The notes: generated by a model not told the origin, from the letters alone. Counted from the first letter of the stretch, positions 24,256-36,098 are shown. The stretch is 64,000 bases of DNA from Brachypterus glaber (GCA_958510825.1 OY294044.1:71808095-71872094), one strand, 5' to 3'. Numbers and translations: made by a program.

Positions 24256-25527
24256 GACGTTTTTTGTTAGACGTTCACCTGTTTTTTGACAGCATATATG
24301 TAAAATCAGCTATCTGTCACTTTCCGACCGCTTTCATGGCAAATTCTAACTAGGTCGTAGGAAAAATTGTTTAAACAGTCGACCGTGTAACCTGAATGGA
24401 CACAGAAATGTGTAAAAATCTGTAAAATTGTGTAATTTTGACGTTTTTTTTTTAGACGTTCACTTGTTTTTTGACAGCATATATGTAAAATCAGCTATCT
24501 GTCACTTTCCGACCGCTGTCATGGCAAATTCTAAGTAGGTCGTAGGAAAAATTGTTTAAACAGTCGACCGTGTAACCTGAAATGTGTTGAAATCTGTAAA
24601 ATTGTGTAATTTTGACGTTTTTTGTTAGACGTTCACTTGTTTTTTGACAGCATATATGTAAAATCAGCTATCTGTCACTTTCCAACCGCTGTCATGGCAA
24701 ATTCTAACTAGGTCGTAGGCTAAAATTGTTTAAACAGTCGACCGTGTAACCTGAATGGACACAGAAATGTGTTAAAATCTGTAAAATTGTGTAATTTTGA
24801 CATTTTTTGTTAGACGTTCACTTGTTTTTTGACAGCATATATGAAAAATCAGCTATCTGACACTTTCCGACCGCTGTCATGGCAAATTCTAACTAGGTCG
24901 TAGGAAAAATTGTTTAAACAGTCGACCGTGTAACCTGAATGGACACAGAAATGTGTTAAAATCTGTAAAATTGTGTAATTTTGACGTTTTTTGTTAGACG
25001 TTCACTTGTTTTTTGACAGCATATATGTAAAATCAGCTATCTGTCACTTTCCGACCGCTGTCATGGCAAATTCTAACTAGGTCGTAGGAAAAATTGTTTA
25101 AACAGTCGACCGTGTAACCTGAATGGACACAGAAATGTGTTAAAATCTGTAAAATTGTGTAATTTTGACGTTTTTTGTTAGACGTTCACTTGTTTTTTGA
25201 CAGCATATATGTAAAATCAGCTATCTGTCATTTCCAACCGCTGTCATGGCAAATTCTAACTAGGTCGTAGGAAAAATTGTTTAAACAGTCGACCCTGTAA
25301 CCTGAAATGTGTTAAAATCTGTAAAATTGTGTAATTTTGATGTTTTTTGTTAGACGTTCACTTGTTTTTTGACATCATTTATGTAAAATCAGCTATCTGT
25401 CACTTTCCAACCGCTGTCATGGCAAATTCTAACTAGGTCGTAGGAAAAATTGTTTAAACAGTCGACCGTGTAACCTGAATTGACACGGAAATGTGTTAAA
25501 ATCTGTAAAATTGTGTAATTTTTACGA
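24256..25527. repeat. Satellite array, seven ~184-bp monomers
   Basis: Monomer starts (gacgttttttgttagacg or close variants) are at 24256, 24440, 24614, 24799, 24983, 25167 and 25339, with the array ending near 25527. Spacing is 184-185 except for two short units (174 and 172) that lack a gaatggacaca-type segment. Each unit carries agcatatatgtaaaatcagc, ccgctgtcatggcaaattc, ggtcgtaggaaaaattg and cagtcgaccgtgtaacctg. Units differ by only a few bases, indicating recent amplification or homogenisation. No coding frame. Confidence 0.95.
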
Positions 25528-25940
25528 AAAACGGTTTTAAAGTTACACATTTTTACACAATTTCATCAGTGTAGGTAATTTCATTTAGCCTAATTTTCTT
25601 ACAAGTAGATATTATGGTATGCTCCGGTGCTTAAATGAAGGATCCATACGCATCAATCTTGAATATATGAATCAAAAAGGCTGCACACTAATGTATTTGC
25701 TCAGTGGTTGTGAAATCAGGAAAACTTTAGTTAAATTTCAATTTCCAAGACAAAATCGCGAAGTTAGTTTTGAATTGATAAGCTTAGATGGAAACTCTTG
25801 ATAACGTCTTGACTACTTTGTATATTTACTTGTTACTTAGTTGCCTGTCAAATGTTTATTAGTTGGCGGAGGACTTATTTATTTAAACATGAGAAATCCT
25901 ACATTAATAGTAATTTAACATTATACATGTTTATTTATTA
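25528..25940. other. Intergenic DNA, no gene seen
   Basis: A 60-codon plus frame at 25619-25801 has ordinary composition but no start context, domain or neighbour support; I do not call it. Confidence 0.35.
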
Positions 25941-26530
25941 TACAGGGTGTCCGGAAATGATATGAAAAAAAGGGGGGGGGGATAATTCTACATCAGAAAA
26001 TATAACAAAAAGTTCCTATAAAAACATTTCTAAAAATGCGTCATAAGGAGCTAAACCCCTTTGAAGGTGGCTAAAAAAATCGGTTTTTATTTAATAACTT
26101 ATGAACTCTTTGAGATATAGCAACGAGGTTTTGCACCTGAACTAATCTTAATAAGGCCCATCTTCATTTGGAAAATTTTTACTATTTAATTTTTCATCCT
26201 CGAACCTTGAAATTTCACCTTCAAATAATTTTTTTTCGAAAACGGTTACAGTATTACAACAAGAGTACCTTTTTATGTATTTTGACCTGTGGACATCAAA
26301 ATAACATACGAAGATGGGCCTTATTAAGATTAGTTCACGTGCAAAACCTCGTTGCTATATCTCAAAGAGTTCCTGAGTTATTAAATAAAAACCGAATTTT
26401 TTAACCACTTTCAAAGGGGCTTAGCTCCCTTACGACGCATGTTTAGAAATATTTTTATAGGAACTTTTTCTCATATTTCCTGATTTAGAATCAACCCCCG
26501 AGTTTGCTTATCATTTCCGGACACCCTGTA
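25941..26530. mobile_element. ~590-bp fold-back MITE, copy 1
   Basis: Ends tacagggtgtccggaaatga and its complement at 26511-26530; arms pair over most of the length (for example aaaaagttcctataaaaaca against its complement near 26455, and aacgaggttttgcac against gtgcaaaacctcgtt). Flanked by TA. It shares length, layout and internal blocks (tttcaccttcaaat, acaacaagagtacctttt) with 57971-58561. The 78-codon frame inside has no function assigned. Confidence 0.85.
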
Positions 26531-27189
26531 TACATGTATATTTATTTGTTACTTAGTTGCTGTAAGATGTATCAAAAATCTCATAATTACCCAGCCAAAA
26601 TTAGATTTTTAAAAGCGTTTTTTTTTCCAAATCTGGTCATTTAATTTGGCTGTAAATTTTATGTTTTAGAGTTCTAAAATTAAAAGTATTTTATATTTAC
26701 CCTCCAAATCACAAAATATCAAAATTTAAGACAGTTTGACTGTGGCCCAAGAACCCCCCTATTTGTGTGCCAGGTTCTTTGCAATTTTTAATAAAACATT
26801 ATCTTGAAAATAAAAATGTTGGGTCATTGTGGAAAAAAATAATAAACCGGTCTCACTGCGTCTTTCTCGTGCATAGAATAAAGCATATTATTTTCAAAAA
26901 CTGACAAGGAAATAAATGCAAAAAAGAATATTTTTGTAATTGTTTCAACCGTTACTGAGCTGTTGTACTGAAAGTTGATTCACCCTGTATATGCATTCTT
27001 GCTATATTTATCGATTTATATGTAGGTATGCTTTACAATGTCCAATCACCGGCTAGTTTTATTTTAAAAACAAATAGTCTACTTCAAAAAACATAAAAAA
27101 TATTAATGAAAGGTAAGTACGTAGTCTAAGATAGAACTTAAATAAGCCGTGAAGATATGTAATGCTACGACTTCCAAAGTCCATTTTTT
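26531..27189. other. Intergenic DNA, no gene seen
   Basis: caccctgtat at 26990-26999 resembles a solo end of the gggtg-type MITEs. No coding signal. Confidence 0.4.
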
Positions 27190-27820
27190 TTTGAAAAACG
27201 AAAAAAAAAATATTTTTAAAAAAGAAAATTCAAAAAAACTTTTATTTAATTTTTTTTTTAATTTTCTTTTTGTGAAAAACGAAAAATTTTTGAAAAAATT
27301 AAAAAAAAATGTTTAATTTTTTTGTTTTATTTTTGCAAAAACAAAAAAAAATGAAAATTTTTTTGTTGAAAATGATAATTCTTTTAATTTTTTTTAAGTT
27401 TAACCCCCCATAACTTTCTTGTTTTTTCGGCGGATTATTTTAAAAATTGGTAGAATTGATCCTTATAATAAAAGTAATTTTTTCTAAAAAAGATAAGTTA
27501 ATCGGAATTTTCTTTCGATTTTTTTTTTAATTTAACCCCCCATACCTTTTTTATTTTTGTGGGGATTGCTTTTAAAAACAATAGGGATCTTCCCCTCGTA
27601 GAACTTGATTTTGCCTGAAAATTTCAAGTCGATCGTATTATTCGTTCTTGAGTTATCGTGTTGACAAAAATTGTGACATCAAACGTTCTTATTTTTTCAT
27701 GAAACGAATTTATATCCAAGAATTTTTTGTCTAGGACGATTTTTGAATTTTTTTGAAAATCGAAACTATCGTATATTATTCTAGCGCAGGCGCTGTGAAT
27801 AATATAATAAACTTTTTAAA
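27190..27820 (-). repeat. Dispersed repeat family 4, copy 1
   Basis: Inverted relative of 44885-45440. Shared blocks (after reverse complement) include ctagaataatat next to cagcgcc, caaaaatcgtccta, ttcatgaaaaaata, aataactcaagaacgaata, tctacgaggggaagatc and ataaggatcaattctacca. A-, T- and K-rich tracts separate them. Non-coding as seen. Confidence 0.75.
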
Positions 27821-28169
27821 TTTTGTACACTTGAGTGAATTTTTTAATGAAGCGTGTTTGGAAATGTCTTTAAACTACTTGGATTAGTATTTCAATTTAG
27901 CGCACCCACTAAACTTAAAGTTCAGGTGGTTAAGATTTACCAAAAATAATAAATATATTTAAAACATTTTAAATGTTAATTTAATTTTTGGGCCAACAAA
28001 ATACTTTTTTCCATGTTTTATATTTTTTCTGAAAACGACTTATTTTGTTATAACGTCATAGCCATTTTATATTCTCCATTTTGAAAATGATACACGGACG
28101 AAAACGGTTTTAAGGGCGAATACGGGTAAAAAGTATATTTCCTACTACCTAGTTAGTAGTTAGTACCTA
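27821..28169. other. AT-rich DNA, no gene seen
   Basis: Nothing recognised. Confidence 0.4.
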
Positions 28170-28470
28170 ATTTCCACCGATTACCATGACAGCAGTCTGA
28201 AAGTGACAGTAGGCTGATTTTATATATCTTATGTCCGAAAACAAATGAACGTCAAACACATAACGTCAAATTATTAAAATTAATTTTAATGTTTGCGTTT
28301 TTTGGATATTTAGGTATTAGGTCGTAGGAAAAATAGTATACGCACCTCGACGCAAACCTATTTCAGTGCACTTCGAGAGCTTTTTTTTTACTCGGCTCAG
28401 CCTTGTAAAAAAATAAGCACTCTGGTGCTAGGCTCGCGTGCTCGGTGCGTAATAGTATATTACGCACGAA
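28170..28470 (-). repeat. Inverted relative of the satellite-bearing element
   Basis: The reverse complement matches 24060-24360: the same acgcaccgag...ttttttacaagg...gcactgaaataggtt block followed by a single diverged satellite monomer (tgacgttcatttgtttt, aaaatcagcc, ctgtcactttc, gctgtcatgg). It shows the monomer in single-copy state. Confidence 0.75.
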
Positions 28471-28837
28471 ATTTTCATTTTTTCACTGTACTTCTTTCGT
28501 CATTTGTTTGGCTTCAAAGTATAGGCAATCTCAAACAAATGTTTCAAAGCACCCTTGAAGATATTTCAATCAAACCAGACGCTTTCAAAAAGGACTAAAA
28601 AAGTACCTACCTACAATATTAAATTTTTTGTTTTAAGACCAAAGGCGTTTAACCAATATTATGCCATTTGTTCGTATTAGAATGTCGTTTGTATTTTTGT
28701 CGTTCCTACTATTCAATCTCACTGTGAGATTCTCAAATAACGTAAATTAGATATCTGGGTTAATAATAATAATATAATATATAAAATACTAAACTTAGTT
28801 TATATAAATAAAATACGTAACTCACTTAGAAGAAAGG
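28471..28837. other. AT-rich DNA, no gene seen
   Basis: Nothing recognised. Confidence 0.4.
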
Positions 28838-29160
28838 GGAAGTTCAAGTTCAGGTTCATTTATTGGCCTGTTTGCAATGTTCAAACATATAGACAAGTCA
28901 AATACAAATATAATAAATAAAAGATTAATAAAAATCTAATCTAATACTAAAATTAAAATAGTCACTTGTCCACGGTGGCGAGAAATATTTTTAAAATGGC
29001 AAAATAGGTCCTGTGATGCTTAAATGAGTCAATTTTTAATACAATATTAATGAATTTAAACTTAAATACAAAGAATAGATAAAATACATAAAAATATTCT
29101 TTAGGGCACTCTGTGTTGAATACTTACAATATTTATTACAGACAACGCACAGTGGTTAAA
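28838..29160 (-). mobile_element. Probable LINE 3' end
   Basis: On the minus strand the sequence ends ccaataaatgaacctgaact followed by a short tgaactt repeat, a polyadenylation-like signal plus simple-repeat tail typical of non-LTR retrotransposons. Upstream on that strand the DNA is untranslated-looking; no RT remains. The assignment rests on the tail alone. Confidence 0.45.
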
Positions 29161-29837
29161 ATTCATTGTTAAAGGCATTTTTAATTTATTAGGTAACAAA
29201 TAGGCGATATTATCGCACTAATTGTATGGGTAAGTATGGTTACCCACGAGGAATTGCTTCTTGATAGCCACGTGACATAAGTTCATTGTTTTTAGGTTAA
29301 AACTGCAGGTGCCATCATCCTTATTACAGTTTTTTGAAGCAAAATAAAAAACGTCAAAATGTTTCGTAATAATCCCAAATACTTTATATTGTCCATTTTT
29401 CAATAATACACTAATTCGGAGCCAAATAAAAAAAAAATAAATAAAAACGCTAATAATGTATTTTTGTCAGTTTACCAGTATTAGTGCCATTTTTTGGGCT
29501 GTCGAAGTCCCTATTGCTATATATATGTTATTAGGTTCAATAAAATACGAACAGAAACTTTGTTACTTTGTGTAATATTCTCTCGAGTACTGACTGTCAC
29601 CCACTAGAAAAGTTCGTTAAACTTTTAAACAATTAAAAGAAAATAGACTTATAATCAATTCCGAAGGGGAAAACAATTGCTCGACTAAAATGTTGGATGA
29701 AAAACTTTTAACAAAATTTTAAAGCGCTATTATTCTAATTGATTCAAACGATTTTTCGATACATTCAATTTAATTCAAGAAAACTTGAATTTGACTAGAT
29801 TTTTTACTAAAAATTTTAAATAATAATATCTACTTAG
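29161..29837. other. AT-rich DNA, no gene seen
   Basis: May include further upstream sequence of the LINE 3' end (a leucine/asparagine/lysine-rich minus frame near 29161-29220), but this is too weak to call. Confidence 0.35.
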
Positions 29838-29986
29838 CAGGGCAGTAACTAGGGGTGGGGCGAGTGGGGCTAAGCCCCTCTGGCCTTGGTTAGAGCCTCC
29901 CTGGTGTTTTCGTTGAGCCCCCCTGGCGTTTAAGTTAAGCCCCTCTGGCGTTTTTTAAGCAACCTACCTATGCACTTTTAACCTTA

Positions 29987-30665
29987 GGGTTATTCACGGA
30001 AGTGGCCTATTAAAAGTTTATGGAGAACCAATAATTTTAAAAATCTGATATTTTGCATTTTGGGGTTTTTGAATATTATCAATCGATTAAAAATATTTTT
30101 ATGCTTTTGCCACTTCCGGTCAAAGCGAAAGTGGCACTCAACTTTGATTTTTTAAATGGAACACCCCATATTTAAAGTAAATTGAATTCTTTATTTAACT
30201 AAATAAAAAAATATGTAGCGTGCCATTTAAAAAAAAAATCAGTTATGGCTATTTTCAATTTGTTAGGTTTGACCTGCTTTCTGAGAGATCCTGTATAAAT
30301 TTTGGGTTCTGTTTCAGAATACTTCGGTTAAGTATCATTTAGTAAAACACAAAACAACTTTTCTCCAATTTAAAAAATCAAGGAGAAATTAATTTTTTTA
30401 GGGGTGCTTGAATTTGCTTAATTTTCGCTAAAAACTTAAATAAGTCAAAAACTACCGGAGATTGAAAATTGAAAAATTTATGGGGTGTCCATTTAAAAAA
30501 TCAAAGTTGAGTGCCATTTTCGGTATAACAAGAAGTGGCACAAGCATGAAAATATTTTAAATCGATTGTCTATATTCAATACCACCAAAGTGCAAAATAT
30601 CAGATTTTTAAAATTATTGGTTCTCCATAAACTTTTAATAGGCCACTTCCTTGAATAACCCTGTA
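29987..30665. mobile_element. Nested fold-back element
   Basis: Arms read agggttattcacggaagtgg and, from the right, tacagggttattcaaggaag; pairing continues through tttatggagaaccaataatt and aatcaaagttgagtgcca on both sides. Copy 1 of the host element has this place uninterrupted (cacttttaatcttatattat near 17180, reverse strand). Non-coding. Confidence 0.85.
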
Positions 30666-31330
30666 TAATAAAAAAGTCTAGAGATCAGAGTCCAAGCAAG
30701 TAAAAATAAAATTAAAACTCATTTTAAAGTTATTTTTACCTTCAGATTACTATTTTTGCCTGCGGCGCTGTAGATGGTGTATGTTGTAATCACAATAAAC
30801 AAGCGAGCCCCTGCGCCAGCCAAAATCTTTAGGAAAAATCAAATGTATGAAAAAATTGTAATAAAAATTCTTTGCTTATTAAGGGTGTTTTATAAAATAA
30901 TTTGCTTTTTAATTTCTGGGTTGTTTAAAAAATACGTGACCTTGAAATTTCTAAAAAAATTGACTGCGGCGCCAAACAAGATTGACAGCCATTTAAAATA
31001 ACGCGTATAAATCAAATAAAAATACCTATTTAAAGTTTAAAAGGTATTATGTAAATTTAAAAAATAGCGAAATAGAAGAAAATCCTGGATTTCTAATAAT
31101 GTAGTCACAGTGACGGGTCGGACTCCTGTCAAGATTTTTTCATTAAAGGTTTTAAAAAATAATTTGCATAAATTCTGTTTTTTTTTTTATTTTGATCTTT
31201 AAATTTAAAAAAGTTTTGCCTGCAGCGCTAAACTTGATTAATATATTGAGGTTAGTGGTAATTAGTATTTTTAGATTTCAGATATATATTAATTTGTTTT
31301 GTTATTAATAATTTTAACGTGTTTGGTCCT
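30666..31330. other. Interior of hAT-type copy 2
   Basis: Matches copy 1 in reverse; no gene. The plus frame at 30774-31001 translates the non-coding interior and is not a protein gene. Confidence 0.6.
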
Positions 31331-31339
31331 TTAGATTCC

Positions 31340-31615
31340 TAAATAAATTTCCTGCGGCACTGAAAACAGATAAAACATAATTTTTTTAAAAATATTTTTT
31401 GATTTGGCTTGTTTCAGGTTCTCAGGTAGAGAGTTGTACACTTTTGGTCCAAGAAGTCTGCTACTACGCTGACCAATGGTTTTAAATGTTTTTGGTTCGA
31501 CTAAAGTATTGCTGCTTCTAGTTGATGTTATTCTAGTGTTTTTCTTTATGTCGTAAGTATAGGTTGCCAGTGTTAAAAAGAAAATTTGTCTGCAACTTAA
31601 GGTCAGGTTCAACAT
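31340..31615 (-). pseudogene. LINE ORF2 C-terminal fragment
   Basis: The minus-strand translation carries the usual LINE ORF2 tail: ITSTRSSNTLVEPK, then TIGQRSSRLLGPKVYNSLPE and a charged end (KQAKSKNIFKKIMFYLF). In Jockey/CR1-type elements this block follows the RT domain. Nothing of the RT core, endonuclease or 3' UTR remains. It sits inside hAT-type copy 2 and is missing from the matching position of copy 1, so it inserted after the hAT-type element. The Met codon at the start of the frame is not a true start. Confidence 0.75.
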
Positions 31616-32151
31616 CTACAAAATAGACTTTTTTCTATTGTTTTAAAAATTGTAAGCTGATGATTGATAAAAGTTTTTGCCTACAGTTCTAACATAATTA
31701 CCGATAATGAAGTCACATACTTGCAGTCATAGGAATGCCTACGTGCCGCAGGGCAAAGGTTTTATAAAATAGTTTGCGTTTCAAAATCTAGGTGTTAAGA
31801 AAATGTGTTTCCTGGAAAATTCTAAAAAGTTCGCCTGCTGCGCTAACTGGTTCTCCAATAAGGTGAAATTCTTAGATATCTGAAAAATGTTAAAAAGTTT
31901 CGCTAGCAGCACTAAGAAAAATATTTAGACCTCATATTATGAGGTGCCTTTAAAAGGCATGGATTTTACATATAAAAACATAATTAAAAATAATGGGAAA
32001 AAATTAAACCAAGGAAATGGACTTAAAAAGTGATTAAAATTTAAAAAAAGAAAACACTAAAATATGGCAAATTTAAAAAAATGGCGAAGGCGCCCAATCC
32101 GCACCACCCTGGGGGCTGAGCCCTCCCTAGATCTTTCTGGTTACGGCCTTG

Positions 32152-33462
32152 CTACTAAGTTACCGTTTTAAGTAATAAAAATACTGGTATAATTGGTAAT
32201 GAATAGAACAATTACACAGGACCACAAAAACAAAATTATGTTAGTTTTTCATAAACCAGACAATATTTTCTCTATTTTTAGGGGCTGAAGACGAATATGA
32301 CAATAAAAAAAAAACTTTTCCCTCAAAATCTTGAGTTATATTGCACAATGTGTTTTTTGTATGCATTCAAGGCCAAAAAAATCCTCAACATTAAAAAAAA
32401 TGAAATTATTGCTAAACAAAAATGATTCACGCCATAACTTTCTGATTTTAAATATCTACACTAGTTAATTTTTTACAGGGCCACAAACTGTAAATATTGT
32501 ACTTTTTTCATGTTTTTCCAATATATTTCATTAAAAATTTTATATAAATAATAGAGATACAGCCAAAAAAATATATATGTATATGTAATACTACTACATA
32601 TTATGCTTTATAAAAAAATTACATATATTTTTGTAACTCCAGTGCACTGCAGTGGTGGAGAGTCTGGGGTGGATTTAACTTTGCACATGTCAAAAGAAAT
32701 ATCATAAAATTCTCTGAGGGACCATTTAAATCGCTAAAAAAAAATGAGAAAACTGCCATATACTGTATGGATAAATGCAGATAAGAAAATTTTGGAACAT
32801 ATGGGGGAAGTTTTTGTAATTAAAATTTAATTATAATTAACAGTCAAATATGGTATAAACTACCTTCGAGTAAGGTCCCAGAACGACTATAAACCAATAA
32901 ATAAATAAATAAAATAAATAAATAAATAAATGAGAAAAACATTCTATTTTTCTCATTTTTTTAGCGATTTAAACAATATTCACAATAAAAGACCTAACTG
33001 GTCCCTAATTAGTTATTTGTTAATGTTATCATAAAGCTGGTAAAAACATAAAATTTTACGGAGGGGGTCAAAGTAGACCAAAGAGTGCGTTACATAATAC
33101 TTGAACGGCTCTTTTTTTATTTTTAAGGAAACGAGAATTGTAATAATGCTTTCCCGTTAAAATAAAATGTTAAAATCATAAACTATGTATACATAATAAT
33201 ATTTATGAAAAAAAACTAATTATAACTAATTATTTTTGTCCACCATATTGAATCTACAATTTTATTTATTTGAATTTATTACTATTTTTAAAATGGACAA
33301 CCTCCAAACGCTTGTTTAAGTAAATAAATAAATACCAGTTTTGCAAAAAAAAAAAAGAATATTTTCGGTTTTTACCAGATTTATGATAAAGTTTGGCACT
33401 GCGCGTGTGATTTTGAAACAAATTGGGGATCAGGGAGGTCCGTTATTGTCAAATTTGTTTAA
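32152..33462. other. AT-rich DNA, no gene seen
   Basis: Contains an (AAAT)n microsatellite at about 32889-32933. acacaggaccacaaaa at 32214 and cagggccacaaact at 32478 resemble ends of the TIR element at 17750. No coding signal. Confidence 0.45.
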
Positions 33463-34003
33463 CCCTTTTGCCCCTGTAGGGACATATATGTCCCAGCAGA
33501 TGTTTAAAAATACCTTTCGCTCCGGTAGGGACATATTTGTCCCAGCTGATGTTCAAAAAATCCTATAGCCAAAAAGAACATTTAAAATGCACAAAACAGG
33601 GACTTTTTGGTATTTTATAGTCCAAACTTGATATCAAGTGATATTAATACTTATATATGTTACTAATGATATATTTTTGCATCTTTAAAACACTATATGT
33701 GACCCTACAGAACGAAACCCAGTTAGTGTGTCAAATTAACGTATTTCTTTTTTTTTTCGGATTATTATGTAGAAAAGTTTTATACATAAGAATCCGAAAC
33801 TTTTATTTTTTTTTTAATTTGACACAGTAACGGGGTTTGTTTGTGCAGGGTCACATAATATTTTATATTGGGACCAACATATACCACTTGTTTTTTGTAA
33901 AAGAACATTTAAAAAAAAATCACTTGTTTCGTATTTTGCATTTTATTTTATACATAAAAAAAAGTTTTCAAAATTTAAATAAAACAAATCCGGAGCGAAA
34001 GGG
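33463..34003. mobile_element. piggyBac-type non-autonomous element, TTAA flanks
   Basis: Flanked by TTAA at 33459-33462 and 34004-34007; ends cccttttgcccctg and, reverse-complemented, ccctttcgctccgg. A second cctttcgctccgg lies inside the left end (about 33515), in a duplicated block with ggtagggacatatttgtccc. The centre (about 33697-33855) is a fold-back with tgtgaccctacag and its complement. TTAA plus ccctttg-like ends is the piggyBac signature; no transposase is present. Confidence 0.75.
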
Positions 34004-34545
34004 TTAAATCTCTAACATTTAGAAAAACAGTCTGCTTAAGGGTATCAGACAATATGATGACGTTTCTTTTGTCATGTGCAATATTAAACCCTCCCCCAGA
34101 CTGTCCACCACTGATGATAAAAAAAATTGTATTTTTTATTATTTGCATTTTATTTTATACATAAAAAAAAGTTTCCAAAATTTAAATAAAACAAATCCGG
34201 AGCGAAAGGGTTAAATCTCTAACATTGAGAAAAACAGTCTGCTTAAGGGTATCAGGCAATTTGATGACGTTTCTTTTGTCGTGTGCAATGTTAAACCCTC
34301 CCCAGACTGTCCACCACTGATGATAAAAAAATTGTATTTTTTATTATTTGCATTTTATTTTATACATAAAAAAAAGTTTTCAAAATTTAAATAAAACAAA
34401 TCCGGAGCGAAAGGGTTAAATCTCTAACATTGAGAAAAACAGTCTGCTTAAGGGTATCAGACAATTTGATGACGTTTCTTTTGTCATGTGCAATGTTAAA
34501 CCCTCCCCCAGACTGTCCACCACTGATGATAAAAAAATTGTATTT
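33935..34545. repeat. Tandem triplication of a ~206-bp unit
   Basis: Three units are phased by ccggagcgaaagggttaaat at 33990, 34197 and 34402 (periods 207 and 205). Each holds the last ~70 bases of the piggyBac-type element plus ~135 bases of its right flank (acagtctgcttaagggtatc, gacgtttcttttgtc, cagactgtccaccactgat). Units are nearly identical, so the duplication is recent and post-dates the element. Confidence 0.9.
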
Positions 34546-34580
34546 TTTATAAAGCATACGTATGTATCAAAAAAAGTTTC

Positions 34581-35028
34581 TATACAGGTTGGTCCGCAAA
34601 TGAGCCCTTTAAAATTGTATTAAAAATAAAGCGTAGACGGAAAAATGTATTTGGCTTAACACATTTTTGCCCCAAACCTTTTTATGTGTACTTTGTTGGA
34701 TTTTTTGTAAACAATATTGATTTCTTGAGTAAAAATACTTAAAAAATGTCATATAGTGTAACACTGTAGGAGCAATTTTGTGCCACCAAAAACGTTACTT
34801 TTTAAAAGCTTATTACTCCTTGAAGAATACTTTTTTGCTCAGTTTTAAATGAATATACGCCCTGCAGTATTAAAATTTTATTGTGCTTTTTTTTGTTCCC
34901 CATTCAATATGTCATATTCGAAGGGCCGTAGCTCCCTTAGGGCCCATTTCCGGAGAAGCTTTTTTTCATATTTTTATATGTAAAATCACCTTAAATTTTG
35001 GCATGGCAGTAACTGATCACCCTGTATA
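34581..35028. mobile_element. ~450-bp TIR element
   Basis: Ends tatacaggttggtccgcaaa and, reverse-complemented, tatacagggtgatcagttac; the inside has no transposase. It belongs to the broad tacaggGTG-ended MITE type seen at 25941 and 57971 but its interior differs. Confidence 0.6.
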
Positions 35029-35349
35029 AAAAGTTAACATTCACTTGATTGCTTCAATGATATTTATTTGGATTAAGATACATTTTAATCTGTGCATGTT
35101 GTATGTTTTTTGTTTGTTTTTGTTTTACTCTGTGCTAATTTCTCCTATTTTCCTAAAAATAATACCTATTACTTATTTTTCTTATAACTAGTAATAAGTA
35201 AAAATGTACTTAGCAGAATTAAAGACTTTTTTTGTCCACTTTACTAAACACATAGAAGGCTTATAATTAAGGCCCACTTGATTACGTTTAACAAGCTCTG
35301 CTGCTCTTAAAATAAAACTGGTAAAACAGTTTGACAGTATTTTTAAAAG
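35029..35349. other. AT-rich DNA, no gene seen
   Basis: Nothing recognised. Confidence 0.4.
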
Positions 35350-35671
35350 CAGGCCCGTAACTGGAAAAATATCCAGTGGTGCTGAGCACCCCCTGACAGT
35401 AATTTTTTATAATATTTTCAGTGACGCTGACTAAAAAAAAGACCTCACCTCTGAAAAATTCCCAACTCAAAAAAAGACCGTAAAATTCTGATGACTAAAT
35501 TTTGTGAGAATCTAAATAATTATAACGATTTTATTATTTTAATAATAAATTAAATCAATTTGCATTACGCACAGTATTATTATTTTTTAATGTAGGATAT
35601 CTTCTGTTTTGACTTGAGCACCCCCTGTGGGGTGCTGAGCACCCTCTAGCACTCACCCAGTTACGGTCCTG
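35350..35671. mobile_element. 322-bp hAT-type MITE with perfect 8-bp target duplication
   Basis: Ends caggcccgtaactgg and, reverse-complemented, caggaccgtaactgg. The direct repeat tttaaaag flanks both sides (35342-35349 and 35672-35679). Subterminal gagcaccccctg sequence occurs at both ends. The termini resemble those of the larger elements at 15718 and 29838, but the interior is different, as expected when several non-autonomous families share one transposase. Confidence 0.85.
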
Positions 35672-36098
35672 TTTAAAAGTAAGCATATTAAAAAGCAAGT
35701 TTCCTAAAAATATTTTTTTTGTTTGATTGTTTCTAAAAACGACACTTTTTGTTCATGTTTTGCAAGCGAAAAGTTCGACTTTGCGAAAAAAAACTTTTTC
35801 GGCCCGCTTACTAAAGCTTGTTGTTTTTAGCTTTATTAAATAAGATGCTGCACCTTTAGTGAATTATTTTTAAAGAAAAATACGCCTAGTGTAGGACACT
35901 CACTTTTAATGCATTGTTTTAATTTTTTTTCTTTTTAAAAGATTATTGACGTTGGACTAATTATTTTTTTAATCGTTTTTTAGCATAGCAATTTGTCAAT
36001 TTAATAAATAATAGACAGTAAAAAGAAATACTTTTTGTAATTTAGAATTAAATATATTTTAATAATTTATTATAATTAGTAAAAATCGAATATACCGG
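35672..36098. other. AT-rich DNA, no gene seen
   Basis: gttcatgttttgcaagcgaa at about 35752 has a relative at 56779 (gttcatgttttacggacgaa). Otherwise nothing. Confidence 0.4.

Larger units (their letters stand above)
29838..32151. mobile_element. hAT-type non-autonomous element, copy 2 (inverted)
   Basis: Ends cagggcagtaactagggg and, reverse-complemented, caaggccgtaaccag. Flanks ctacttag and ctactaag match at seven of eight bases, consistent with an aged 8-bp target duplication. The reverse complement aligns with copy 1 (15718-17273) over most of its length, including the gcgccgcag motif series (here as tttgcctgcggcgct near 30757, 30961, 31216, 31350). It is longer because it holds a fold-back (29987-30665) and a LINE fragment (about 31340-31620). 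It lacks the MITE of copy 1. Confidence 0.85.

Noticed and set aside
33341..33568. 75-codon plus frame
   Set aside because: Runs through the left end and duplicated block of the piggyBac-type element.
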